The notes beneath the pieces are model-generated. The model was given only the letters and a program-made list of their open reading frames with translations. It did no database searches and was not told where the DNA came from. Shown in pieces: positions 47,153 to 56,826 of a stretch of 57,611 bases of DNA; within the stretch, counting starts at the first letter, position 1; each line of letters begins with the position of its first letter. Made by a program: the position numbers and the translations under genes. Source of the DNA: Kiloniellales bacterium (lineage in GTDB: Bacteria; Pseudomonadota; Alphaproteobacteria; Kiloniellales; JAKSBE01); NCBI GenBank assembly GCA_022361275.1, contig JAKSBE010000589.1, positions 1-57,611 on the forward strand, read 5' to 3'.

Positions 47153-48551
47153 GGCGCCCTCTCCGCTCCTCCGGCTCGCTTCCGGCCTCGACCGCCTCCG
47201 CCGGCGGGGCGAGCTCCTTCGGGAAGTACTTGTCGATCAGGCCCTGCTTCATCAGGAGCTGCTCGGGCCGGAAGCACTCGGCCAAGGTCCGCCAGCCCAG
47301 ATCCAGCGCATCTTCGAGCGGCAGCGAGACCTCGAGGTTCATGAAGCGCTCGCGGAACAGCCGGTTGAACTTCAGGAGCTGATGGTCGTAGTCCGAGAGG
47401 TCGAAGGCCATGGCCTGCTTCTGCGCGGCGTCCTGTCCCTCGGAGTAGAAGCGGATCATGGTGTTCATGATCTGGCCGTGATCCTCGCGGGTCACCTTGC
47501 CGATGACGTTCTGCTTGAGGCGCGAGAGCGACCCGAAGGGATCGATGACGCCGCTGTGCAAATAGAACTGTCCCTCGGTGATGTAGCCGGTGTTGTCCGG
47601 TACCGGATGGGTCACGTCGTTGCCCGGCATGGTCGTCACGGTCAGGATCGTGACCGAGCCGCCCTTGGCGTAGTCGCAGGCCTTCTCGTAGCGGCGCGCA
47701 AGCTGGGAGTAGAGATCGCCCATGTAGCCGCGGTTCGAGGGCACCCGCTCCATGGAGATGCCGATCTCCTTCAGCGCGTCGGCATAGGCGGTCATGTCGG
47801 TCAGCAGGACCAGAACCCGCTTGCCCTCCTCCACCGCGAAGCGCTCGGCCACCGCCAGGGCCATGTCCGGCACGAGCAGACGCTCGACGATCGGGTCCGA
47901 GGCCTGGTTGACGAACATGACCGTGCGCGAGAACACGCCGGCGTCCTCGAAGGTCTTCCGGAAGGTGTAGTAGTCGTCGAAGATCAGACCCAGGCCGCCG
48001 AAGACCACGATGTCGGCGTCCGCCTGGATGCCGATCCGCGCCAGGAAGGGATTGTAGGGTTCGCCGGAGACCGAGAAGATCGGGATCTTCTGGCTTTCGA
48101 CCAGGCAGTTGAAGACGTCGATCATCGGCACGTCGGTGCGGATCATCTTGGTCGGCACGACCCGCTCGACCGGGTTCACCGAGGGCCCGCCGATGTCGAC
48201 CTTCGGGTCCATGGAGAGGTCGGGGCCCGAGTCCATGGGCTCCCCGGCCCCCGAGAAGACGCGGCCGAGGATGTTCGGGGAATAGGTCGTCTGCATGGGA
48301 TGGCCGAGGAAGGTCACGGTCGCGCCGGTCGAGACGCCCTTGGTTCCGGTGAAGATCTGCAGCGACACCCTGTCGCGGGCGATGTTGATGACCTGGGCCA
48401 GGGACTTTCGGCCGTCAGCCTCCTCGATGACGGCGAGATCCTTGAGACGGACGACGGCTTCCTCACCCGCCGCCGGTTCGGGCACCTGGACCTGCAGGAT
48501 GTCGCCGACGATCGAGAGAATTCTCGAATAACGCACCAGCTCGCGCGTCAT
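47130..48551 (-). CDS. atpB: V/A-type ATPase subunit B
   Basis: Regulatory nucleotide-site subunit of 473 residues. It has GRVFSGAGEPMD, PIFSVSGEPYNPFLARIG (the degenerate P-loop position of B subunits), VLLTDMTAYADALKEI and SVTILTVTTMPGNDVTHPVPDNTGYITEGQ in short succession. MTRELVRYS is the natural start. It leads the V-ATPase part of the array, 100 bp after arcC. No terminator is obvious in that gap, so read-through from the arc genes is possible. Confidence 0.95.
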   Translation of the reverse strand: MTRELVRYSRILSIVGDILQVQVPEPAAGEEAVVRLKDLAVIEEADGRKSLAQVINIARDRVSLQIFTGTKGVSTGATVTFLGHPMQTTYSPNILGRVFSGAGEPMDSGPDLSMDPKVDIGGPSVNPVERVVPTKMIRTDVPMIDVFNCLVESQKIPIFSVSGEPYNPFLARIGIQADADIVVFGGLGLIFDDYYTFRKTFEDAGVFSRTVMFVNQASDPIVERLLVPDMALAVAERFAVEEGKRVLVLLTDMTAYADALKEIGISMERVPSNRGYMGDLYSQLARRYEKACDYAKGGSVTILTVTTMPGNDVTHPVPDNTGYITEGQFYLHSGVIDPFGSLSRLKQNVIGKVTREDHGQIMNTMIRFYSEGQDAAQKQAMAFDLSDYDHQLLKFNRLFRERFMNLEVSLPLEDALDLGWRTLAECFRPEQLLMKQGLIDKYFPKELAPPAEAVEAGSEPEERRGRHGEAAAQ

Positions 48552-48651
48552 GCCCGCCGTCTCCCTGCTGCCTGAGCGCCCGCGCGTCCCTTGTACGCGA
48601 TCACCCTCTCTGCGTGCTCGTTTTTCGCCCGGTCTGATACGCGGCCAGGCA

Positions 48652-49590
48652 TCAGGCCGGGCGATGGAACTCGATCCCCTTCGCAGCACCGCTGATGGTC
48701 GTCCCGGCCTCGCCTTCCAGTATAGCCGGAAGGTCGGCCAGCGCACCGATGGCGGCCGCCTTGCCGCTTCGCTCGGCGAACTGGCAAGCGGCCGCGACCT
48801 TCGGGCCCATGGAACCGGCGGCGAACTCGTAGGTCTGCAGGGCGGCCGGCGAGGCTCGCTTGATCCCCCGTGCCTCGGGCTTGCCCCAGTCGAGATAGAC
48901 CGCGTCGGCATCGGTCGCCATGATGAAGAGATCGGCGTCGAGGTCGCGCGCCAGCAGCTCGCTCGCGAGATCCTTGTCGATCACCGCCTCGACGCCGCGC
49001 AGCTTGCCGTCTTCGTCGTAGACCGTCGGGATGCCGCCGCCCCCGGCGCAGATCACGATGGTGTTGCTCTCCATGAGCCACTTGATCGGGCGGATCTCGA
49101 AGATCCGCCTGGGCAAGGGCGAGGGCACCACCCGGCGCCACTTGTCCCCGTCCTGCCTGATCGACCAGCCCTTCTCCGCCGCGAGCCGGCGGGCCTCCGC
49201 CTCGTCGTAGACGGGCCCGATGAACTTGGTCGGGTTTTGGAAAGCCGGGTCCCCGGGGTCGACCTCGATCATCGTCAAGACGGTCGCGAAGGGCACCTCG
49301 AAGGGCAGCAGGTTGCCCATCTCCTGCTCGATCATGTAGCCGATCATGCCCTCGGTCTCGGCCCCCAAAACGTCCAGGGGATAGGTCTCCTCCGGCTTGT
49401 AGGCCGCGCCCTGAAGGGCGAGCAGCCCGACCTGGGGGCCGTTGCCGTGGGAGATGACGAGCTGATGTTCCCCGGCGATCGGCGCCATGGCCCCGGCGGC
49501 GATCCGGACGTTCTCGCGCTGGTTCTCCGCGGTCAGGGCCTGGCCGCGGCGCAGCAGGGCATTGCCGCCAAGGGCGACGACGACACGCAT
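48652..49590 (-). CDS. arcC: Carbamate kinase
   Basis: Last enzyme of the arginine deiminase pathway; it turns carbamoyl phosphate and ADP into ATP, CO2 and ammonia. It has 312 residues, with [14 protein letters not shown] at the start, SHGNGPQVG near 48-56 and the amino-acid-kinase end [13 protein letters not shown]. It starts 3 bp after arcB, so the two are one transcript. Its ATP could feed the V-ATPase encoded directly downstream. Confidence 0.95.
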   Translation of the reverse strand: MRVVVALGGNALLRRGQALTAENQRENVRIAAGAMAPIAGEHQLVISHGNGPQVGLLALQGAAYKPEETYPLDVLGAETEGMIGYMIEQEMGNLLPFEVPFATVLTMIEVDPGDPAFQNPTKFIGPVYDEAEARRLAAEKGWSIRQDGDKWRRVVPSPLPRRIFEIRPIKWLMESNTIVICAGGGGIPTVYDEDGKLRGVEAVIDKDLASELLARDLDADLFIMATDADAVYLDWGKPEARGIKRASPAALQTYEFAAGSMGPKVAAACQFAERSGKAAAIGALADLPAILEGEAGTTISGAAKGIEFHRPA

Positions 49591-49593
49591 GGC

Positions 49594-50595
49594 TCAGCTC
49601 CCGATCGTCGCGACGAGCACCGCCTTGATGGTGTGCATCCGGTTCTCCGCCTGCTCGAACTGGATCCCGGCCGGGGATTCGAAGACCTCGTCGGTCACCT
49701 CCATCTCGGCGATCCCGAACTTCTCGTACATCTCCTCGCCGACCTTGGTCTCGCGGTTGTGGAAGGCCGGCAGGCAGTGCATGAACTTGGTGTTCGGCAG
49801 CCCGCTCGCCGCCATCAGCTCCTTGGTGACCTGGTAGGGCTTCAGCAGCTCGATCCGTTGCGCCCAGACCTCGGCGGGCTCGCCCATCGAGACCCAGACG
49901 TCGGTGTGGATGAAGTCGGCGCCCTTGACCGCCTCCCGGGGGTCCTCGGTGACGGTGAGACGCGCGCCGTAGGTCTCGGCGAGCGCGCGCGCCGGGCCCA
50001 GGTACTCGTCGCTCGGCCAGTTCGCCTTGGGCGCCGCGAGCCGCACGTCCATGCCCAGGATGCAGCCGACGATCATCAGGGAATGGCCCATGTTGCTGCG
50101 CGCGTCGCCGACGAAGGCATAGGCGATGTCGTGCAGCGGCTTGTCGGCATGCTCGCGCATGGTCAGGACGTCGGCGAGCATCTGGGTCGGATGGAACTCG
50201 TCGGTCAGCCCGTTGAAGACCGGAACGCCGGCGTAGGCCGCCAGCTCCTCGACGACCGCCTGACCGAAGCCGCGGTACTCGATGGCGTCGTACATGCGGC
50301 CCAGGACGCGTGCGGTGTCCTTCATCGACTCCTTGTGGCCGATCTGGGAGCCCGAGGGCCCGAGGTAGGTCACCCCGGCGCCCTGATCCATGGCCGCCAC
50401 CTCGAAGGCGCACATCGTCCGGGTCGAGGTCTTCTCGAAGATCAGGCAGATGTTCTTGCCCCGCAGGTGCTGCTGCTCCGTCCCGGCGTACTTGGCCCGC
50501 TTCAGGTCCCGGGACAGGTCGAGCAGGTAACGCAGCTCGCGCTGGTCGAAGTCCATCACCTTGAGGAAACTGCGTCCCTTCAGATTGAATGCCAT
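49594..50595 (-). CDS. arcB: Ornithine carbamoyltransferase, catabolic type by context
   Basis: Enzyme of 333 residues converting citrulline and phosphate to ornithine and carbamoyl phosphate in this pathway. Carbamoyl-phosphate-binding STRT lies at 57-60, and the ornithine-site [11 protein letters not shown] lies near 272-282. Length and the long, E. coli-like sequence fit the ArcB/ArgF class. The catabolic role is inferred from its place between arcA and arcC. Element B and 238 bp separate it from arcA. Confidence 0.95.
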   Translation of the reverse strand: MAFNLKGRSFLKVMDFDQRELRYLLDLSRDLKRAKYAGTEQQHLRGKNICLIFEKTSTRTMCAFEVAAMDQGAGVTYLGPSGSQIGHKESMKDTARVLGRMYDAIEYRGFGQAVVEELAAYAGVPVFNGLTDEFHPTQMLADVLTMREHADKPLHDIAYAFVGDARSNMGHSLMIVGCILGMDVRLAAPKANWPSDEYLGPARALAETYGARLTVTEDPREAVKGADFIHTDVWVSMGEPAEVWAQRIELLKPYQVTKELMAASGLPNTKFMHCLPAFHNRETKVGEEMYEKFGIAEMEVTDEVFESPAGIQFEQAENRMHTIKAVLVATIGS

Positions 50596-50717
50596 CGTCC
50601 TTTTCCTCCCTTGTCTGGCCGCCCGGCCAGTTCGTGAACGCTACGGCCTGCGACGGCTTTCCGCTATCCGATTCAGGCAAGCCGCCGCCGGCCGACGATG
50701 TCGGGCAATCCGTCGGC

Positions 50718-50837
50718 CTAGTGTCCCTTTGATTCTGAAATTCGCGAGAGCGAATTGCAGAATCAAAGGGACACTAACTCGTTGAGTCTCGTGTGATTCA
50801 GCTTCCAAATCTCGGCACATGAAATGTGCTGCTCTAG
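50718..50837. repeat. Palindromic element, copy B (CTAG-bounded)
   Basis: The element runs from CTAG (50718-50721) to CTAG (50834-50837). Hairpin 1 (TGTCCCTTTGATTCTG with its inverse, loop near GCGAGAGC) and the following stretch are almost identical to copy A. Hairpin 2 is shorter, with GCACAT/ATGTGC, and then GCTGCTCTAG, the end shared with copy D. The last CTAG supplies the arcA stop codon on the - strand. As the element lies between arcA and arcB, it may tune their relative expression by partial termination or mRNA protection. Confidence 0.82.
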
Positions 50838-52066
50838 TCCTCGACCGGATCGCGCAGGATCGGGCAGGTCATGCAGTGACCGCCGCCGCGGCCCCGGCCC
50901 AGCTCGTTGCCGGCGATGGTGACGACCTCGATGCCGGCCTTGCGGAGCAGGGTGTTGGTGTAGGTGTTGCGCTCGTAGGCCACGACCACGCCCGGCTCCA
51001 GGGCGACCACGTTGTTACCGTCGTCCCACTGCTCGCGCTCCGCCTCGTAGGCATCGCCGCCGGTGTGCACCGTCCGCAGCTTCTTGATGCCGAGAGCCTC
51101 GGCGACCACCGTCGGGAAGTCCCTGGTCTCCTCCACGACCGAGATCTCGCCCTCCTTGTCCCCGGGCCGCAGCGAGAAAGGCCGGATCGTGTTGACGACA
51201 TCCGGGAACATGTTGACCACGTCGCGGTCGCAGAAGGTGAAGACCGTGTCCAGGTGCATGGCGGCCCGCTCCTTGGGCATGGCGGCCGCGATGATGCGCT
51301 CGGCGCCGCCCTTCGCGAAGAGGCTGCGCGCGACCTGGCCGACCGCCTGCGGCGTGGTGCGCTCGCCCATCCCGATCAGGACGGTCCCCTTGCCGACCGG
51401 CATGACGTCGCCGCCTTCGACATGCGCCATGCCGTGGTCGGTCTCGACGTCGTCGCCCCACCAGAACTCGAAGTCCGCGTCCTTGAACATCGGATGGAAC
51501 TTGTAGATCGCCGCCGTGTTGAGCGTCTCCGCCCGGCGCGCCGGCCAGAACATGGGGTGAAGCGTCACGCCGCCGTAGATCCAGGCCGAGGGGTCGCGCG
51601 TGAAGAGCTGGTTCGGAAGGGGCGCCAGGACGAAGTCCTGCGGCTCGAGCAGCGCCGCGAGCATGCCCTTGGGCTCGAAGGGCAGCTCCGCCCGGCTGAT
51701 CCCGCCGACCAGATGGACCGAGAGCTGGTAGGCTTCCATCTCCATCAGACAGTCGTGCAGGTCCTGCGCCATACCCAGGCCCACGATGTTCTCGGAGATC
51801 CTGAGCTTCAGCAGCCATGCGCGCGCCGCCGGGTCCTTGACCGTCTCTTCGAGCAGCTCGCGGAAGTGATAGACCTCGATCCCGCGATGGCGCATCTCGT
51901 CGACGAAGGCCAGGTGCTCCTGGCGTGCCTGCTTGACCCAAAGGACATCGTCGAAGAGCAGTTCGTGGCAGTTCGTCGGCGTGAGCCGCGCGATCGCCAG
52001 TCCCGGGCGGTGGACGATGACCTTCCTCAGCTTGCCGATCTCGGAATGCACTCCCAGGGTCGTCAT
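50834..52066 (-). CDS. arcA: Arginine deiminase
   Basis: First enzyme of the pathway: arginine to citrulline and ammonia. It has 410 residues, the usual length. The start [22 protein letters not shown] is standard; catalytic sequence includes [22 protein letters not shown] and the active cysteine C398 in [10 protein letters not shown] longer upstream frame has no family sequence, and CAAGGAGAAAC precedes ATG 52066. The TAG stop belongs to element B. Confidence 0.96.
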   Translation of the reverse strand: MTTLGVHSEIGKLRKVIVHRPGLAIARLTPTNCHELLFDDVLWVKQARQEHLAFVDEMRHRGIEVYHFRELLEETVKDPAARAWLLKLRISENIVGLGMAQDLHDCLMEMEAYQLSVHLVGGISRAELPFEPKGMLAALLEPQDFVLAPLPNQLFTRDPSAWIYGGVTLHPMFWPARRAETLNTAAIYKFHPMFKDADFEFWWGDDVETDHGMAHVEGGDVMPVGKGTVLIGMGERTTPQAVGQVARSLFAKGGAERIIAAAMPKERAAMHLDTVFTFCDRDVVNMFPDVVNTIRPFSLRPGDKEGEISVVEETRDFPTVVAEALGIKKLRTVHTGGDAYEAEREQWDDGNNVVALEPGVVVAYERNTYTNTLLRKAGIEVVTIAGNELGRGRGGGHCMTCPILRDPVED

Positions 52067-52208
52067 GTCGTTTCTCCTTGAATGACCACTGTCCTCGCGC
52101 TCGAGGCGCGCTGGCGCCGCCGCGCACACGCAACGCCCGAGCTTCCGAGCCGGCTGCTGTCGAGCGCGACGGCGAGCTGTGGGGCCTCGCACCGCATGCC
52201 CTTCCCTC

Positions 52209-53615
52209 CTACGACATCAGCGCGCCGACGCTGATCACGGCCATGATGATCACGGCCAGGATCACGAGCAGCGGGAACATGAAACGCAGCCAGCGTTCAT
52301 AGGGCACCCGCCCGAGGGCCAAGCCGCCCATCACCACGGCGAAGGTCGGGTTGATCAGGTTCACCAGGCCGCTCGCCGACTGATAGGCGGTCACCACGAG
52401 GTCGCGCTGGACTCCGGCGAAATCGGAGAGCGGCGCCATGATCGGCATGGTCAGCACGGCCAGACCCGAGGACGAGGGCACGAAGAAGGAGAGCGCCGCC
52501 TGCAGCCCGAACATCGCGTTGATGAAGGCGATCTCCGGCAGGCCGCTGACCGCGCCCTCGGCCCAGAACAGGATGGTGTCGGTCATCTTGCCGGCATCCA
52601 TGACGACGACGATGCCGCGCGCGATGCCGATCACCAGCGCGACGCCCAGAAGGTCGCGGGCGCCGTCGACGAAGGTGTTGGTGAAGTCCTCCTCGCTCAT
52701 GCGCGCGATCAGCCCGACCAGGATCGAAGCCACGATGAAGAGGGCCGACATCTTCGCCATCCACCAGCCACCGGCGGAGACGCCCCAGATCATGACCGCG
52801 AAGCTGCCGGCGAAGACCAAGAGGACGATCTTGCGCGTCAGAGTCAGCTCCATGTTGTCCGCCTCCTCGCGCCCCTTGAGGAAGTGCGCCTCGTTCTCGG
52901 CCCGCCGGTCCGCGACGATCGAGCGCTCAGGATCCTGGCGGACCCGTTCCGCGTAGCGCATCACGTAGGCTACGCAGGCGAGCCAGCAGAGGATCAGAAT
53001 GACGAAGCGCAGCAGGATCCCGTCGGTGAAGGGCACGCCGGCGGCGTTGGCCGCGATCACCGTGGCGAAGGGGTTGATGGTCGAGCCCAGGGTGCCGACG
53101 CCGGCCCCCAGCATGATGATCGCGACCCCGGTCACGGCGTCGTAGCGCGCCGCGATCATGACCGGGATGATCAGGGTGTAGAAGGCCAGCGATTCCTCGG
53201 CCATGCCGTAGATCGTGCCGCCCGCGGCAAAGAGCGCCATGAGGATCGGGATCATCCACTTTTCCCGCCCCGCCAGGCTGCGCATGGCGCCCCCGATGCC
53301 GGCGTCGATCGCGCCGGTCTTGGTCACGATGCCGAGGAACCCGCCGATCACCAGCACGAAGAGCGCGACGTCGATGGCCGCCGCCTCGTAGCTGTCGGGA
53401 TCGTAGAAGCCGGCGATGGGCGCGAGCACCACGTCGACGAAGCCTTGCGGGTTCGGCTCGACCTCCTTGTAGGTCCCGGGGACCGGCACCTCCCGGCCCA
53501 GGGCCTCGTTCATCGCGCGGTCGTACTCGCCCGCGGGCACGAACCAAGTCGCGATGGCGACCGCGATGATGAGGCCGAACAGGATCGTATATGCACTCGG
53601 AAACTTCAGCTTCAT
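52209..53615 (-). CDS. arcD: YfcC/ArcD-type amino acid antiporter
   Basis: Inner-membrane carrier of 468 residues with about 12 helices, of the YfcC family related to arginine/ornithine exchangers. Motifs include PAGEYDR near the first loop, [16 protein letters not shown] and [21 protein letters not shown]. As the first gene ahead of arcA, it most likely exchanges external arginine for ornithine; this substrate is inferred from position. The start [14 protein letters not shown] at 53615 is the family start. 142 bp separate it from arcA. Confidence 0.85.
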   Translation of the reverse strand: MKLKFPSAYTILFGLIIAVAIATWFVPAGEYDRAMNEALGREVPVPGTYKEVEPNPQGFVDVVLAPIAGFYDPDSYEAAAIDVALFVLVIGGFLGIVTKTGAIDAGIGGAMRSLAGREKWMIPILMALFAAGGTIYGMAEESLAFYTLIIPVMIAARYDAVTGVAIIMLGAGVGTLGSTINPFATVIAANAAGVPFTDGILLRFVILILCWLACVAYVMRYAERVRQDPERSIVADRRAENEAHFLKGREEADNMELTLTRKIVLLVFAGSFAVMIWGVSAGGWWMAKMSALFIVASILVGLIARMSEEDFTNTFVDGARDLLGVALVIGIARGIVVVMDAGKMTDTILFWAEGAVSGLPEIAFINAMFGLQAALSFFVPSSSGLAVLTMPIMAPLSDFAGVQRDLVVTAYQSASGLVNLINPTFAVVMGGLALGRVPYERWLRFMFPLLVILAVIIMAVISVGALMS

Positions 53616-53858
53616 GGTGTCACGCTTCCCCTGCGTTTCCTCGCCGAAACCGCCGGAACTCGCCGGCATGGCCCCGGCGCTCTTCGGGCCTGAGCGAGAT
53701 CTCTCCACGGAGTCGCTCCGGATGGGTCGTCATGTAAGGGAGAGCCAAGGCGGACGGACGGCCCCTTCCCGCTCCAGCCGACACCGTCCCGGTCTCCCAC
53801 CGCGTTTGCCCCTCCCCGGGCAATGACGTTCGGCACGTCGGTCGGTCGCTCCGCAGAG

Positions 53859-54116
53859 CTAAGGCTGAGGCGCCTGTCCGGGAGCCCTTTCCTTGCCCGC
53901 CGCGCCGTCCTTGCCGGCTATGCCGTCCCCGGCCGCCTCGTCTTCGCCGGCCTCGCCCTGCAGGCGAAAGATCACCAGCTCCCCCTGCTCGCCGGTCAGA
54001 ATCCCGGGGCCGGGCGGGATCTCGCGGCGGGCATGGGACTTCGTTCCCGGCTTTATCTCGACGCCGGCGCAAGCGACCAAGAGGACGCAGGCGAGACCTG
54101 CCGCCAGGGCCCGCAT
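53859..54116 (-). CDS. Small lipoprotein of unknown function
   Basis: Protein of 85 residues with a short signal and the lipobox VACAG. The mature part is hydrophilic, with GELVIFRLQGEAGEDE and an Ala/Gly/Lys-rich tail. No family is recognised. Its ATG overlaps the porin stop (TGATG), so it is translated with the porin. A 243-bp gap without clear gene or terminator separates it from the arcD-like gene. Confidence 0.65.
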   Translation of the reverse strand: MRALAAGLACVLLVACAGVEIKPGTKSHARREIPPGPGILTGEQGELVIFRLQGEAGEDEAAGDGIAGKDGAAGKERAPGQAPQP

Positions 54117-55468
54117 CAGAACTTGATCCGCGTGCCGACCGTGCCGACGACGATTTCGTCGACGCTGTTGGCGTTGTCGCGGTCGAGGTCGAAGAAGCGG
54201 ATCTGGGCGTAGAGCTCGGTCCCGAAGCCCTCGATCAGCTGGACCGCGGCAAGCCCGACGGAGACGCCCTCGTCCCCCTCGTCGGAGACGTTCTCGCCGT
54301 AGGTGTAGTCGACGCCGAAGCCGGTCGCTCCGAACTGGAAGATCGACGTATCCCAACCCAGCTTGCCGTAGAGGTTGTAAGGGTCGTCGCCCCGGTTCCT
54401 CGAGTCCATGCCGCCCGAGAGCGTCAGGCTGAGGCCGGTCGGGTTGTGCAAGGCCGAGAAGGAGCCGGCGAGACGCCAGCGCACGTTGTCGGCGTTCGGC
54501 TCCTGGAGCGACAGCGCGCCGAGGGTGGTCACGTCGCCGATGTCGACGCCGGTCCAGTCGCCATAGTCGCCGCCCCAGGTCAGCGCCGCGTCGTAGCGCT
54601 GATCCGAGCCGGCCGAGACGGCGAGCTGGACGCCCGGCTCCAGGACCGGCGAGTCGTAGCGCACCCGGTCCTGCCGGTTGCCGTCGAAATTGAAGAAGGC
54701 GTCGCCGACCGAGACGCCGGTCCGATCGCCGTCATCGATGAACTCGAGTCCCCCGACGATGTCGCTCACGCCCGAGTACATGATCGGTCCGGCGACCAGC
54801 GACAGGTCGTACTCGGCCGTGTCGTCCGCGGCTGCGGAGCCCTTGCCGAAGAGCAGCCGTCCATAACGGTCGTTGCGGGCCGAGCCTTCGACCTTGCGCA
54901 GGTCGATGAAGTCGTCGGCCTGCTCGTTGTCCTGGCTGACATCGAAGGAGTTGTTGGGGCTGAAGGCGACCTCGACCGTCGTGCCCAGGGTGGTCTCCTG
55001 GGTGACCCGCCCCGTGCCGACAAAGCGGACCCGCGAGTTCGAGACGTCGTTGTCGACGAAGTAGGCTCTGGTCTTCTCCCCGTCGTCGGCGACGTTCACG
55101 GCCCGGTTCAGTTGTCCCGAGATGGCGAGCTTGATCTTCTCCTGGCCTGAGGTGATGACCCTGTCCGGCAGCCGGCCGGCGCTGGTCTTCTCCGCGGTGT
55201 CGATGGCTTTCTCGGCGGTCGACTGGGCCTCGGTCGCGATGGTCTCGGTCTGGGTCGCTTTCTGTTCGAGCTGGTCGACCCTGGACCTCAGCGCCTCGAT
55301 CGTCTCGGCCTGCGCACCGAGTTGCTCCTGCTGTCGCTGGATGATCTGCTGCAGCTCCTGCAGCAGCACGGCATCTACAGCCACCGTCTCGGCCCTCGCC
55401 GGCGTCGACGGGACCGCCTGTACCATCAGCGCTAGAAAACCCGCGCAGAGCCATGTTCTGGTCGACAT
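54116..55468 (-). CDS. Outer-membrane porin with N-terminal coiled coil
   Basis: Porin of 450 residues. A signal peptide (MSTRTWLCAGFLALMV...) is followed by a periplasmic coiled coil at about 30-100 with many Gln/Glu heptads (QQIIQRQQEQLGAQAETIEAL). A 16-strand-type beta barrel then begins near KLAISGQLNRAVN and ends in the OM signature GTRIKF with a terminal Phe. The barrel sequence is like general alphaproteobacterial porins. Substrate is unknown; arginine or ornithine passage is only a guess from the neighbours. Confidence 0.85.
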   Translation of the reverse strand: MSTRTWLCAGFLALMVQAVPSTPARAETVAVDAVLLQELQQIIQRQQEQLGAQAETIEALRSRVDQLEQKATQTETIATEAQSTAEKAIDTAEKTSAGRLPDRVITSGQEKIKLAISGQLNRAVNVADDGEKTRAYFVDNDVSNSRVRFVGTGRVTQETTLGTTVEVAFSPNNSFDVSQDNEQADDFIDLRKVEGSARNDRYGRLLFGKGSAAADDTAEYDLSLVAGPIMYSGVSDIVGGLEFIDDGDRTGVSVGDAFFNFDGNRQDRVRYDSPVLEPGVQLAVSAGSDQRYDAALTWGGDYGDWTGVDIGDVTTLGALSLQEPNADNVRWRLAGSFSALHNPTGLSLTLSGGMDSRNRGDDPYNLYGKLGWDTSIFQFGATGFGVDYTYGENVSDEGDEGVSVGLAAVQLIEGFGTELYAQIRFFDLDRDNANSVDEIVVGTVGTRIKF

Positions 55469-56141
55469 CGTCGCTTTCCTCTCTCCTCTCGCGCATCCGG
55501 GAACAGGATGCCGGATCGTCCGCCACCTGCGGCCGGCCGAAGTACGGCGGCCGCGCTCGATCGAGGCAAAAGCTACTGCGCGTCCCACCCTCGGCTATCA
55601 CCGGACAACCGGCCAAGCCCGCCTCTGCAACTCGAACGGGAAAGCCTCGCGATCAGGATAGGGTGAATGGGACTCCGAAAGCCGTCATAACCTGCAATCC
55701 ATGCAGATGCCTCCCTCCCCTTTTTGTTACGCCAGGCGGCGGGGAACACATGATCTGGATCAATTCCTGCTCAGTTAGCCTCGATCGCACGAGAGGATTC
55801 GGTCGCTTTTGCACAGATGAAGCGCCTTGCCTGCCTTCGGCCGAAGGCAGGCTGCTCTTGGGGCTCAAAAAGCTTAGGGCTGGTATCGAGCAGGCGCTAT
55901 CCGATTCGCGCAGCGCGGTCAGGACCGAACCCGCCTCCGAACCGGACCTGAGGCGCGACACGCATGAAAGCTCGTGCTCGAGGACCACCTTCGGCGCTTC
56001 GCCTGGCGCGGGGAACTGAGCATGGACCGGGCGACCGAGAGCGGCGGCGGCTCGACGAAGGCGCCGACGTGAGTGGTTCGAGCTTCGCGGTCCGCCGCCC
56101 TGCCGAGCGCACGACGGCATCCGCGCCGGCCGAGGTCTCCC
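55469..56141. other. Intergenic region upstream of the porin
   Basis: No supported gene lies in these 673 bp; the open frames here have no codon or family signal. The porin promoter should lie in the left half. It holds an FNR-type site at 55750-55763 and a perfect 24-bp palindrome, GCCTGCCTTCGG/CCGAAGGCAGGC, at 55829-55852. The part at 55860-56141 is GC-rich and shows nothing clear. Confidence 0.5.
55750..55763 (-). promoter_or_regulatory. FNR/FixK-type binding site
   Basis: On the - strand it reads TTGATCCAGATCAT, nine of ten bases of TTGAT-N4-ATCAA. A possible -10 element, TAACAA, lies about 30 bp downstream (centre near 55726), the spacing of a class II FNR promoter. It would drive transcription toward the porin, lipoprotein and perhaps arc genes under low oxygen. 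Confidence 0.5.
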
Positions 56142-56417
56142 TCAAGCCCTGAAGCTCTCGTAGAGGGTCCAGCAGCCGATGAGGATGAAGCCGAGGCCGG
56201 CGGTGAGCTTGATCGACTCGGGCGGCAGGGTGCGCAAGGCAACCGACCCGAGCCAGACCGCGAGAGCCGTCGAAATCGCGAGAGCCGCGAGGGCCGCCAG
56301 GAAGACGAGCACCGGATGGCTTTCCTTGTTCGCCGCGAACATCGCGGTCGCGAGCTGGGTTTTGTCCCCGAGTTCCGCGAGAAAGACGATCAGGAAAATC
56401 GGAAGGATTTGCTGCAT
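56142..56417 (-). CDS. GDT1/UPF0016 (TMEM165-type) cation transporter, single-domain form
   Basis: Membrane protein of 91 residues with three helices and one copy of the family motif E-x-G-D-(K/R)-(T/S) as AELGDKTQ near 14-21. The family includes Mn2+ exporters such as MneA and Ca2+/Mn2+ transporters. Many members have two such domains; the one-domain form must act as a dimer. A long hairpin in the leader may control it. Mn2+ as substrate is inferred from characterised relatives. Confidence 0.85.
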   Translation of the reverse strand: MQQILPIFLIVFLAELGDKTQLATAMFAANKESHPVLVFLAALAALAISTALAVWLGSVALRTLPPESIKLTAGLGFILIGCWTLYESFRA

Positions 56418-56447
56418 GTGTCGCCTCGCTTGGGAGCCGGCCGGACG

Positions 56448-56498
56448 CTATGGCGACACGGCGACCCAGCTCCCTCAAGCCGACCGTGCTCGCCATAG
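56448..56498 (-). promoter_or_regulatory. Stable hairpin in the 5' leader of the GDT1 gene
   Basis: On the - strand CTATGGCGA-G-CACGG pairs with CCGTG-TCGCCATAG, a 14-bp stem with one bulge and a loop of about 22 bases. It ends 31 bp before the start codon. Members of this gene family are often under a Mn2+ riboswitch (yybP-ykoY), but I cannot match its consensus here, so the nature of this structure is open. Confidence 0.4.
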
Positions 56499-56720
56499 GT
56501 CTCGCCAAGCCTTTCGGGCCACACGCGCCATGGTCTACCTCAGGATCCGGCAGAACCAAGCCTGTTGACGCGCATCCTTCTCGAAGCGGAAGGCGGCTAC
56601 TCCCCTACGGGACCCGGGAGTTCTACGACAGACTGCGGTCCAAGGGAAGCGGTTTCGGCGAGGCATGGCCCCGGTCGTGGATGCAGGGGAAATCTCCTTG
56701 GCCCGGACAGGAGATGCATT

Positions 56721-56739
56721 GCAAATGATAATCATTATT
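56721..56739. promoter_or_regulatory. Fur-type box
   Basis: GCAAATGATAATCATTATT agrees with the classical 19-bp Fur box GATAATGATAATCATTATC at 16 positions. It lies 87 bp upstream of the gene at 56827 and between divergent genes, so it may serve either the unknown gene or the GDT1 transporter. In alphaproteobacteria such boxes may be read by Fur or by the Mn-responsive Mur. Confidence 0.65.
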
Positions 56740-56826
56740 AATAAGCTGATGCCGGATCGCTGCCGCCAGGGCCTGGGCCGGCAAGGAAAGCCGGTCACAT
56801 TGGCCGCACAGGAAATCGAGACGACG

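Noticed and set aside
55653..56120. Open frame of 155 codons in the porin upstream region
   Set aside because: No Shine-Dalgarno, no family pattern, Ser/Arg/Pro-rich low-quality sequence; taken as non-coding.
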